DNA from: Pseudocercospora fijiensis CIRAD86
Taxonomy: Eukaryota; Ascomycota; Dothideomycetes; Mycosphaerellales; Mycosphaerellaceae
Assembly: GCF_000340215.1 (NCBI RefSeq)
Contig: NW_006921543.1
Location: 620,001 to 684,000, forward strand
Length of the DNA: 64,000 nt
Direction of reading: 5' to 3'
The position numbers and the translations under genes were made by a program. Positions 1 to 9,279 of this stretch are shown piece after piece. Under the pieces are notes generated by a model, which saw only the letters and a list, made by a program, of their open reading frames with translations, was not told the origin of the DNA and ran no database searches. Positions within the stretch are counted from its first letter, which is position 1. Every line of letters begins with the position of its first letter.

Positions 1-62
1 AAGTACGGGAAGACTATAGCGAGAACGAGATATCGGAAAAGGAGGACTATTCGTAGTATATA

Positions 63-500
63 TAAAGGAAGGGGGTTCCTCGTAAAATAGTATCGAAAAA
101 CAAGGCGGCTTCGGCTAAAGTAGGAAAAAAAAGTAGGCGGACGAAGACTATCGCGAAGAAGAATTATTCTTCTATAAGGAAAAAGGGCAAACGCCGGCGC
201 TTTAAACCGGGTACTATTACCCTTCGCGAGATCCGGAAATTCTAAGAAAAAAAGGGGACTAAGCTTCTAATCCTTAAGGCTCCTTTCTAGCGACTCGTCC
301 GAGAAATTATATTAGATTTTAAGTCCGGTATGCGATTTACGGCTAAGGCGATTAGTATTCTTTAGGAAGCTACGGAGGCATTTCTTATAACCGAGTTAGA
401 GCTTTCTAACCTTCTTACTATCTATACGAAGCGGGTTACTCTTTAACAAAAAGATATACAGCTTCTAGCTAAGATTCGGCGTCGATTTATAGCGGAATAA
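63..500 (+). pseudogene. Histone H3-like gene, decayed copy A
   Basis: Read straight through, one frame gives a basic tail and then a full histone H3 fold with no indel from 195 to 500. Landmarks in order: FKPGT and LREIR (alpha-N), KAPF then a stop then RLVREI (alpha-1), DFKSGMRF (loop 1), a stop then EATEAF (alpha-2), YTKRVTL (loop 2) and QKDIQL (alpha-3). The internal stops are TAG/TAA exactly where H3 has Gln, so they are mutated CAG/CAA codons. The tail (63-194) is rich in Lys and Arg. Loop 1 has the H3 length, not the longer CENP-A length; there are two extra residues before KLLILKAPF. It cannot make protein now. The assignment to H3 is very strong. Whether the parent was a nucleosomal H3, a variant, or a transposon-carried gene is inference. 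Confidence 0.88.
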
Positions 501-1020
501 TTAGGATTTGTATTTAGTAACTAGACTAATCGCTTACCCGGCGAACGGCCTCTCTCGGGGCGTAAGCCCTTCGATGCCTTTTCCTTCTCCTTCTCTATTA
601 ACGCTCCCTAATTCTCTATTAATCGCATTGCTAAAGAATATCTATACTACGGCAGGCTTCCCTAGATAGGCCGGCTTTTTAGTAGGAGGAGGCTTCTTTC
701 TATATCCTTTTACCGGCTATATATGCTAGCTATACCTCTTATTTTAACTCCGCGCCCTGCCTAGATCTAGGCTACGAAGTAGAAACCTAGTATATATAGT
801 ATTATAGAGGTAGAGGAAGCCTTAATATATTAAGTAGAAGAGCTAGAGAGAGAACTTAGTTAAAAGTTCTTTCGTCGTCGAGCTAGTACTATACTCGTTG
901 CCCCTTAGCGAGCTATATCCTTTAGATAGGCGGCTATAGATGTCGCCTCGCGACTAGAGTCGCCTAGATAGTATATTATAGTCTATTTCTAAATTCTCTA
1001 GTAGGAACGCCGAGAATCTA
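501..1020 (+). pseudogene. Decayed ORF after H3 copy A; C-terminal part shared with TE-E antisense ORF
   Basis: The frame of the H3-like gene stays mostly readable beyond its last TAA (498-500), so this may be a fused C-terminal region or a separate gene. From about 807 the DNA aligns with 54,535 onward in TE-E: both encode a VEEA...EELEREL coiled-coil-like stretch, a Leu/Pro-rich part, and a similar end near 1,020. The N-terminal Cys motif of the TE-E ORF was not found here. No function is known to me. The shared block shows that this plus-strand cassette and the cassette inside TE-E have a common origin. Confidence 0.5.
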
Positions 1021-1290
1021 GTATTCTAAAAGTATATATTCTAGACATTTCCTATCTATTTTATCTTCTAGCTAGTTAGTCTAGTAGTATAGTTCTTAGC
1101 TACAAAAGACATAGTTGCTAGGTACGCTATTAGAGTCCCCGCTCCTCGAGCTATACTACCCTAGGTCCTAAGAACTCTAAGGCGCTATAATCGATAGGGT
1201 CTAAGAGGTCGTAGGTTTAATTCCTATACTAGTTATTTCTTTTTTTATAATTTTTAACTATCTGCTAATAGTATTGCTAAGTAGAATTTA
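1020..1290 (+). repeat. tRNA-like dispersed segment, copy 1
   Basis: This block matches 54,740-55,000 closely; 1,130-1,245 is nearly identical to 54,850-54,965. It contains a T-arm/B-box-like sequence at 1,214-1,224 (GGTTTAATTCC, a C-to-T variant of the box B consensus), flanked by a 5-bp stem. A run of T at 1,240-1,246 could act as a Pol III terminator. A D-arm-like CTAAGGCGC lies at about 1,176-1,185. I could not close an acceptor stem, so a functional tRNA is not supported. A SINE-like or tRNA-derived tail is possible. Confidence 0.45.
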
Positions 1291-1739
1291 CTAGATTCTC
1301 GCTATAAAGCGAGTCGCCGTTTTACTATACGGCGGATAGGTATTTCTATTTCTAGGCGAGAAAGCCGGTTCGGAATTTAATCGAACTACTAAAAAATACC
1401 TATATTATAGTAGGCTACCTTTATTACGCCGACTATTTACTAAAAGGAGGCTTTCGCCGTTTTCCTATACCGGCTATAAGTGCCGGCTATATTTTAAAGT
1501 TTGCCGTTCCTACCTCTTTTAGCCGTACCTACCTTCTTTGCTTGCTATAACGTTACTCTACTACGGGCTTACGCGAAGCTTACTTAGTTGCTTAGCGATA
1601 CCGCGTTACTACCCCTCTCGCCGTATATAATCTTCGTTTCGATACTTATACTTCTACGCTCTATATCTACTACCTCTACTATATCTCCGCTCCGCGCGCG
1701 CCTTTCTATACCTTCGTAACGCATCTTTTTACTAATTCG
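1290..1739 (+). other. Decayed sequence between the two H3-like copies
   Basis: This stretch is rich in TpA and CpG. It holds two small hairpins, near 1,294-1,311 and near 1,313-1,339. From about 1,481 a plus-strand frame gives an aromatic- and Leu-rich stretch ending in FYQFDDFYNSE-like residues near 1,760 (Q inferred from TAA). I do not recognise a family. It may be the 5' part of the second histone cassette. Confidence 0.3.
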
Positions 1740-2436
1740 ACGACTTTTATAATAGCGAATCTACTCGACTAAATTTAGAAGGGTCGTAAGAAGGGACCTA
1801 CCGCTACTTAGGGTCGTAATATAACTAGACCTAGTAGAAAGAGTACTATATATTTACGTAAGATAGCCGCTACCGCTACCGGTCGCGCTAGTTAAAAGCA
1901 AACTATAGGTAAGGCTCCGCGTAAGACGACGGCGGGCAAGACTCCGCGTAAGACGACGACGAGTGCTTCTACTACTAGTAGTAATAATCGTAGTAAGCGT
2001 CGATAGCGCCTAGGAAGTAAGTTTTCTCTATAGCCGGTAGCTATAGCTAGTAGCGTAGCCGGTAGCATAGCCGGCAGCGTAGCCGGCATCTTTACTCCTT
2101 TTTACTAATCCTTCTTTAGCCGTAGCCCTTTATAAGATTCGGAGGTATTAGAGGGGTAACAAGCTCCTTGTTCTAAAAGCTCCCTTCTAGCGACTTGTTC
2201 GCGAAATTGCCGTCTTCTATTAAGCCGATCTTCCCTTTTAGAGATCTGTAATCGAAGCCCTTTAAGAGGCTATAGAAGCCTATCTAATTCGCATCTTCGA
2301 ATATATATTTCTCTTCTACCTCTTTTCGAACTATACTAATGCTATTTTAGCTGTCTAGCTTATAGCTATTTACGCTAAGCGCATTACGATAATATAGAAG
2401 GATTTTATCGCCCTCGATTAGATTCTTGCTAGCTAG
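1740..2436 (+). pseudogene. Histone H3-like gene, decayed copy B
   Basis: The tail frame (from about 1,740) contains QKQTIGKAPRK and GKTPRKTT at 1,893-1,955, close to the H3 tail pattern, then a Ser/Asn-rich linker. The core resumes in another phase at 2,110-2,436. It shows KIRRY, a stop, KLLVLKAPF, a stop, RLVREIA, DLPF, EAL, a stop, EAIEAYL, AIYAKRITI and KDF. In-frame stops again replace Gln. About a dozen extra codons sit between the end of alpha-2 and loop 2, so it differs from copy A there. Copies A and B share LKAPF where canonical H3 has RKLPF, so they are relatives rather than independent captures. The phase change between tail and core (about 2,040-2,110) is an indel or a lost intron. 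Confidence 0.85.
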
Positions 2437-2760
2437 AATGTCTTTATTCGCTAGGGTAATAGGTAGCGTAGTTGTTCTTAGTGTCCTCTATAAGCGTTTC
2501 TATACGCAAAATGTAGCGCTATATAGCGCGCTCTATATACTCTCTAGGCATATATATATATAGTATAATATGCTTTCTTAGGCGTATAGAATTAAAGTCT
2601 TCGGAAATTCTATTAGTACTAGTCTTATAAAGGGCATGCTTTAAGTGTTAGAAACCGATAAATTCTATAGTTCGAACTAGCTAATCCTGTAGTTTCTTAG
2701 CAAACCGAACTAAACTAACCCGGAATTTTAGCTTAGCAAACTAACCTAACCTAACCCGAA
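2437..2760. other. Decayed spacer between H3-like copy B and the TE-A extra ORF
   Basis: No coding signal is visible. It includes a TA-rich stretch (about 2,548-2,572) and short CTAAC-type direct repeats at about 2,700-2,765. A boundary of TE-A could lie here, but I found no matching LTR at the other end. Confidence 0.3.
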
Positions 2761-5700
2761 CTACTACGGCGTCTAGAAGTAAATGTTTCCGTACTTATAG
2801 TTAAAGTTTTACGCGACTAGTATTAGATAATAGAGGTAGGCTTTCTATTCCTTTTCCGGAAATAGAGCGAAGATAAGCTAGCCGCTATCGACCTTAAGCT
2901 CGTAGAAGGCGGCATAGCGACGGATAAAATCTTTTTCTTATTCCTTCGATAGACGTAGCTTATCGCTAGGTATAATTCGACCTATATTCGCGTCGTAGAG
3001 GGCTATTATTATTCTCTAGAAATCGAGGCGACTCGTAAGGAGCCGGATTATAGCATCCGCTAGAAGTCCTTTAAGGGCCTTACCTACCTAGATAGCCGTA
3101 TCTGCGATCTATAGATCTTCGGAAGTTATAGTCTTACTCGAGTCTAAGTTGTCCTTACTAGGTGCTTTCTTCGACTTAGTCGATTTTACGGATAGAGCTT
3201 TAGTAGACTTAGGCTATCTAGCTGTAGCTTTCTCTAGCGCCTTCGTCGACTTAGTAGTTTCTATTAACTTAGTCGATTTCGCGGATAGAGCCTTAGTAGA
3301 CTTAGGCTGTCTAGCTATCGCTTTCTCTAGCGTCTCCGTAGACTTAGTAGATTCCGTTAGCTAAGCCTTAGTAGATTTAGCCTATACGGCTATTAGGGCG
3401 TTAGGCTTAGTCTTCTTCTTTGCCGGGGTCTTAGTAGATTTAGCCTTTTCGCTATTGTTAGTCTTAGTAGACTTAGCCTTTTTAGTAGTAGTCTAGTCCG
3501 GCGTAGGCGCCTCCTTACGCTTTCTAGCCTTCGAGGTAGAGGTAGCGGTCTATACTTTCGCAGCCTTTTAGGCTACTTTCTAAGCTTTTACGTTAGCCTA
3601 CTCTCGCGCTTTCTATTCTTAGAGCTTAGCCTTAATTTTCTCGGCTACCGCGGACATTTTTTAATCGATAGCTTTCTTCTACTTTATATAGTCGGGGTAT
3701 AGCGGCGTCGCCGGGCGTTAGTTCCTATCCTTCGTTATTCTCTTAGCCTTTTCCTTATAGTAGGTCGAAGGAATATCCTAAAAGATTATGCCTTAGGTAG
3801 TAGGCGTAAGGCTAAGCATTAGGTCTATAAGTAGAACTCGTAGGCCTAGCGGGAAACGGCCTAGCTGTATCTAGAATTTACGTATAACGCGCTCGAAATC
3901 CTTAATAGTATCGCTATATTTAGATTGCTACTTCTCGTCGTCTATAAGGGCCGCGATTAGCTATATATATATAGACCGCTATATTTTTAGTAACTCGCCT
4001 TAAAGTATAGGCGCTAGGAAAGGTCGTAGAAAGATCTCGAGTATAGACTTAAGGTCGTCGACGATTCGCTATTTTAGATCTCTCTAATAGGCGTAGAATA
4101 TGTCGGTTATTAATCTAGCGAAGGAATCTACTACGTCTAGGTAGCTTGCGAAATAGTACGCTCCCTTAGTACTCTAATATACTACTACGCTATAGGCGAC
4201 GGCGATAGGCGTTATCTCGCTATCGTAAATCTTATAAAAAGCCGTTACGTAAGCGAAACTCTCGCGCTCGTACCTTAGGATAGCGTAGTCCGGTATATTA
4301 AAGTTTTCCGGAATCTTAGGGGTATATATAATAGAGTTATCTATAGAGAAACTATTAGCGTTAATATTATAAAGTAGTTTATTACCGGCGGTCGCCTACT
4401 CGAGTAAGCGTATATTAGCGCTATAGTAGGGGTTGTTTAGTCCGCTTCGGCCTTTTTTTATCTATCTAGGAGGGTAGATCTCGCTAGTACTTTTCTAAAT
4501 CGCTTTAGGCTGCTCGCTAGGAAGAGGGGGGGGCGTACTACTAATTTACGTATTTCTTAAAACTATATATAGTATCTAGGTCGACGAGCGCTATTTTATA
4601 TTTATTAAGGTCGAAATACGATAGCTAGATAGAAGCGAGGTATGCCGCTAGTCCCTTAGATAGTATAGCGAGAAACTAATCGACTTGTAGTACTATATAA
4701 GCGCCGAGGATAGCTCCTATCCTCGCCTTAGTAGGCTTTTCCTCGTCGGCGTAGAAATCGTAGTTATCCTTAAAGGAGGCGAGGTCCGGCTAGAGGTAGT
4801 TACTATATACGTCGCAGTCCTTATCGTCCTTTTTCTTAAACTTTTTCTTATAGCGGTCGAGCTTAGCTTTTAAGGCCTTCTTAATATTAGCGAGGCGTAT
4901 AGCGCGCTCGCCCTCTGTCTCTAATTTAATCTATAGGGCGTTATAGTCCGATTTATCTCTAAGGCCTTCCTCCCTTAACTCCTTACGATAGACCTAGCGT
5001 CTAGCCTTAGTCGGTAAGCTATTATATAGCTTTTATTCGTAGAGGTCGAGGCGTTCGCGACCCTATTAATCGTAGGTATCGTAGTAGTATAGCGCGTCGG
5101 CGTTATACCTAGTCTCTAAGGTGTAATGTAAGCGATTTCTAAGAGCGCCGATTGTCTTATAGATCTAAGGCGTAGTAGTATACTCGATTCGAGGAGTACT
5201 AAAAGCTATATATCGCTCCGCGTAGATAGGAGCTACGGGTAACTACGGTATAAGAGACTTTTCTAGCCTACCGTTCGTTACGATCCTATATAGGAGCTTA
5301 TATTCGCGCCGAATTACACTATTAATAGAGCGCACTAGTATACTCGGTATATCTAAGATAGCGTTCGGCTTATAGCCGGCTCTATCGATATACGAGAGCA
5401 TATCGGAGAACCTTAGTACCTTGTTTAGGTACGGTATACGTAGGATTTCGCCTAGCTTAGATAGTGCGATAATAAGTCGCTTTATCTTAGGCGCCTATCT
5501 CTTAGTAGCCTTTTAGCCTTATCCTCTCTTTCCTTCGCCGTCGGAAGCCTCTTCCTTAGCCTCCTTATCGGCCTCTTCGTTATCCTATCCTTACTCTCTA
5601 CTATTAGTAGATATAGGCTACTCTACTACTTCTCCTCTATTACCTAAAGTAGTAGGCCGACTATCTTCGGGATTTTCGCTATCTATCGCGGCGTTCTTAT

Positions 5701-6050
5701 TCTCGTTTTTAGGAATAGGCTCCCTCTTATTATTCTTATTTTCTTTATCTACTTCTATCGCTTTAGGGTTTTCGTCGCGCTATAGCGATATCGTTACCTA
5801 GCCGGACGGAGGCGTCTCGAGGGTTCTACTAGGCGGAGGCGTATCTTTTAGGCCGAATATCGCTACTACTCGCTACGCCTAAGTTTATATTAGCGTTAGG
5901 CGGAAGAGCGCCTTATTCTGCCGACGAAGGTTCGATTCGTTAGCTATACTAGCGGCGGTAATAGTGCTAGTAGTAGGCGTAGTTGCGGTCGTATACCGCG
6001 TCGCTATATATATATTATTATACGTAGTATTACTATATATATTATTATTA
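2761..6050 (-). pseudogene. TE-A extra ORF downstream of integrase, function unknown
   Basis: Long minus-strand coding region in which nearly all stops are TAG/TAA at likely Gln or Trp codons. The N-terminal third (about 6,050-5,510) is Ser/Asn/Glu-rich and low in complexity. The middle (about 5,500-4,540) reads as one frame with charged helices, for example a KKKFKKKDDKD stretch near 4,830. The C-terminal part (about 3,660-2,761) is in another phase and is very rich in Lys/Ser/Thr/Ala, including a 93-bp imperfect duplication beginning at 3,176 and 3,269. I do not recognise a family. TE-D also carries a large ORF after integrase, so such an ORF may be a normal part of this clade. Confidence 0.6.
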
Positions 6051-6890
6051 ATATTGTTTAAAACTAGAGTTGAAATATTACTTTAGCGCTATAGTCTAAG
6101 CCTTTCGTCGCGTATAATAATAGTCGCGTAGATACGTAAACCTTATCTTAATCGCGCGCTTAAGAAATAGAAGGCGCTAGAATAGCTAAAGTAAGGATAG
6201 GGAAGAAAGAGAACAATTTAGTAGACCTAATATCTACGCCTACAATATCGTAGGAATCTATAAAGGTAATTTGTCTAGAAGACCTATTAGGCCTCTTCTG
6301 CTAGAGGAAAGACCTATAGCTAAGGGTCGAGATGCCGGTTAGTAGTAATAAGAGGGAAACGTAGCGTAGTAAAGAAGGATAGTAAGGTATCGTTACAGAG
6401 GATTTTGCGATGCGCTCCTACTTAGGTGTTTAGTAGAGCCGGAGTATCCCTCTATCGCTAGATTTCCTCCTTAGTAAGGCGCCTTACCGTTAGGATTAAT
6501 GTCCTAGCCTTTAGTTCTAGAGACCTGTTATTAGATACAGTCGGTAGACCTAAGGTCTTCGCCTATTTTTAGGCGTCGCAGCTCGTACTATCGCGGTAGC
6601 GATGCGTGCCGGAGCTCCCTAATTCGCCTAGCGTAGCAACTTCGCTTATTATAGGACTTAGCTAGTTCGGATCTATATTTAGGGTAGATTAAGTTATCGT
6701 CGCCTATTTAGTAGCAGAATAGGCGACTTTCTCGATAGACTTAGGGTCGTCGTCTTTAGTACAATTCGGCCTTCTACCTCCCCTTAGTAGCTAGCGTCCT
6801 ATAGGCTACGTATTCTATTACTACTATTCTTCCTCGCTACTATTTTCGATAGATTAGAGGTATTTTGCTGTTAGCGCGACCTACGTAGGC
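6051..6890 (-). other. TE-A linker between integrase end and extra ORF
   Basis: Decayed DNA between the extra ORF and the integrase tail. Minus-strand frames are readable in patches but I see no domain. It is equivalent in position to the short linker of TE-D at 44,950-45,190. Confidence 0.3.
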
Positions 6891-7857
6891 CTCTATAGCG
6901 TTAACGATAGTTTTATCTAAGTAATCTATTTATCTATAACTTAGGAGTTCTCGAACTGATCGATTAGGTAGGCGTTGCTCTCTTAGGGTTCGTCTACTCG
7001 AACCTATTTATTTATTATCGGCTACTCGTCCTTCTACTTAACTAGACATTCCGTTCTCCCTCTAAAGCTACGCTTTCTTAAAATACGCTTAGGAGTTATT
7101 ATTAGTTGCTTAAACCGTAGGTCTATTAGTACCGGAATGCGGTCGTATAGTCTTACGAACGGATCTTTCGCTAGATTTAGAGCTAGCTCTAACTACGCTA
7201 CTAATACGACTAGGTAGAACTTAGCTAATTACAGAAGCTTAAGTTCGTAGGCTAATCTACCTACTCTCTTCTTAATTTTAAAAGGGCCTATAGCTTAATT
7301 GCTATATTTACGATAGGTCTAACCGTATACGCGATATCCGTAATATAGCCTAAGTATAGCGTAGTCTCTAGGCTCGAAGAATATATACCGATGCTTACTA
7401 TCGTAGCGGTACTTTATATCTACTACTATAAAGGCTATAGATTCCTCGGCTATATCTCGAAATTGCTATCGTAGCGTCGCGTAGTCTTTTAGCTACAGTT
7501 CTCGAAGTCTAACAAAGGCGTTAGTATTTAGATCGAAACTAAATAGTATTTTATTAGGCGACACTCCTATACTAGCATTCTTAATACTTCTAAGGTAGGA
7601 TATAAGGGAGGGGAGGACGTCTGTCTATTAGGCATCTAGATTAGCTATAACAAAATAGCGTATCGCGATCTCTACTATCTAATTTATACGCTCGGACTAG
7701 CCGTCCGTCTATAGATAGTAAGCTATAGAGGCGAGGATCGATGTGCTTAGTAGCTTTATTATTATAGTAAAGAATTTAGATAGCTATTTAGGATCGCGGT
7801 CGTAGATAAAAACCTTTACGACTCGCTATAATCGCTCTTAAATAGACGTAAGGTATT
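6890..7857 (-). pseudogene. TE-A pol, C-terminal part: integrase core end and tail
   Basis: Continues the integrase interrupted at 15,010. Reading leftward from 7,857, the catalytic-core motif DRDPK appears near 7,800, then a TDGQSER-type motif (with Gln stops) near 7,700. After these come the GPFKIKKRVGRLAYEL-like barrel near 7,260 and an ECLVKQK stretch near 7,040 resembling a chromodomain remnant. The stops are TAG/TAA from Gln or Trp. The Glu of the DDE triad lies in the TDGQSE region as in other gypsy integrases. It ends at the TE-B target duplication GTATT (7,853-7,857). Confidence 0.8.
7853..7857. repeat. TE-B target-site duplication, left (GTATT)
   Basis: GTATT here and at 15,005-15,009 flank the two LTR ends exactly. 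Removing TE-B and one copy restores the TE-A integrase frame. Confidence 0.95.
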
Positions 7858-8054
7858 TGTAAGAAGGGTTATGTTAGCAGGTAGATAGGGTAGTAGTAAA
7901 TCAGTGTAGTATTCGATAGAGATCTAAGAGGAGAGGGAGGAGGGCAGGCTAGTTAGCCTAACGCTAAGCGCCAAGCCCTACCTAAGGCACTAAGACCCTA
8001 GCTTCACTCGGCCTAATTACATGCCAATTACGTGTAGCCTCTTTGGCTCTAACA
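7858..8054 (-). repeat. TE-B 3' LTR (197 bp)
   Basis: Begins TGTAAGAAGGG and ends CTCTAACA on the plus strand; closely matches 14,808-15,004. A purine tract (complement of CTTCCCTTCT, 8,059-8,068) sits just inside it, which makes it the 3' LTR of a minus-strand element. Confidence 0.93.
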
Positions 8055-9279
8055 CACGCTTCCCTTCTAAAGGCCGCGCCCTCGTAGCCTGTCTATGTTC
8101 CTATCTAATCTCTATTGCCGCTAACTTAGCAGGTCTAGTAAGCTGCTTAGCCCGCGCTAAATTGAACACTTAGCTACCTAATTATATAACTATGTTAAAC
8201 CTCACTTTTAACATAATGTCTAACTCTAACTGCGCTATCCTTGTATATAATAAGGTAATATATATCTATAAGAATTAAGGACTATCGACCAATTATAATA
8301 CGAGCGCGTCTTCCCTACTATAATAGGTAGACGTACGAGGTATTATAGCCCTGCCTCCGTTCTAAGTAATGTCGTACCGAGTTCTTTGCGTCTACTCTTA
8401 AAAGACCTAGTAATGTCCGCTTCCGAGGGTTGTTCTTATTATTACGAGGGCTATTATTGTTCGTAGTTTCGCTAGCCCCAATTGGTTAGGTTTAGCAGCC
8501 TTCAATTGTTAATCTTATCTTATCTTTTAAAAAAAAAACACAGCTCGTCTAGTTTCTATAGGTAAAGGCTATTATAAGTGTAGTAGTAGAGGTTCGCCTC
8601 GCTTAAAGGGTTAGATAGATCGAGGAGTAACCTATTGTCCGCAAGATCGACCCTAGCTAGCTTAGCTCTATAGTTTTGCCCTTAGTTAGTCTATTAGTCG
8701 CTCAATCTTTTAACTTAGTTAAAGTTTTGACTTGGCCTTAAAGTTTTAATTAAACCTTTAATAGGCCTAAAGCTTTAATCAAAGTTTTAATTAAAGGTGC
8801 CTTAGGCTCGTAGTGTAGGTAAGGTTGTGTTTATAGGCGTAGCGACAACAGCAAGTAATGTTAATAATAGTAGCGCTAGTCGTCTTAGCGCTAACTTTAC
8901 CTTCTTTAACTAACAATAACTCGGCAATACCGTTACTAACATAGCGGTGTCCTTCCTTTCTTAAATAGCAACACACCCCGCAACACTGTTACTAATATAG
9001 TCGCGCCGGCTACGCCGGCCGCGCCGATTGCCTAGGCCTCGAGGCCTCGACGGAGTAAGGGAATAAGAGGGGGACCTATAGGGCGCGTTAGTAAAGAGGT
9101 AGAATCCTTAAAAGAGTAGGCAATTAGTTAACGCGTCGTAGCGCGCTTGTTAACACTCGGTGCGCGTTTACTATAGTAGTGTAGTCTTATTGTCCTTTGT
9201 TGCTAACAATTGCTTGCTTCTAATTAGTTAGCTAATAGCACCCCGGGGGTAGCATTAATCCTAGGCCTTAGTAGTAACA
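8055..9279 (-). other. TE-B 3' untranslated region
   Basis: About 1.2 kb between the pol stop and the 3' LTR with no recognisable ORF. It contains the polypurine tract, an AT-rich stretch of repeated AAAGTTTTAA-like units at about 8,715-8,800, and a GC-rich palindromic patch near 9,000-9,050. The same region exists in TE-C, where it is partly diverged. Confidence 0.6.

Noticed and set aside
1892..2089. 65-codon minus-strand ORF
   Set aside because: Antisense to the tail of H3-like copy B.
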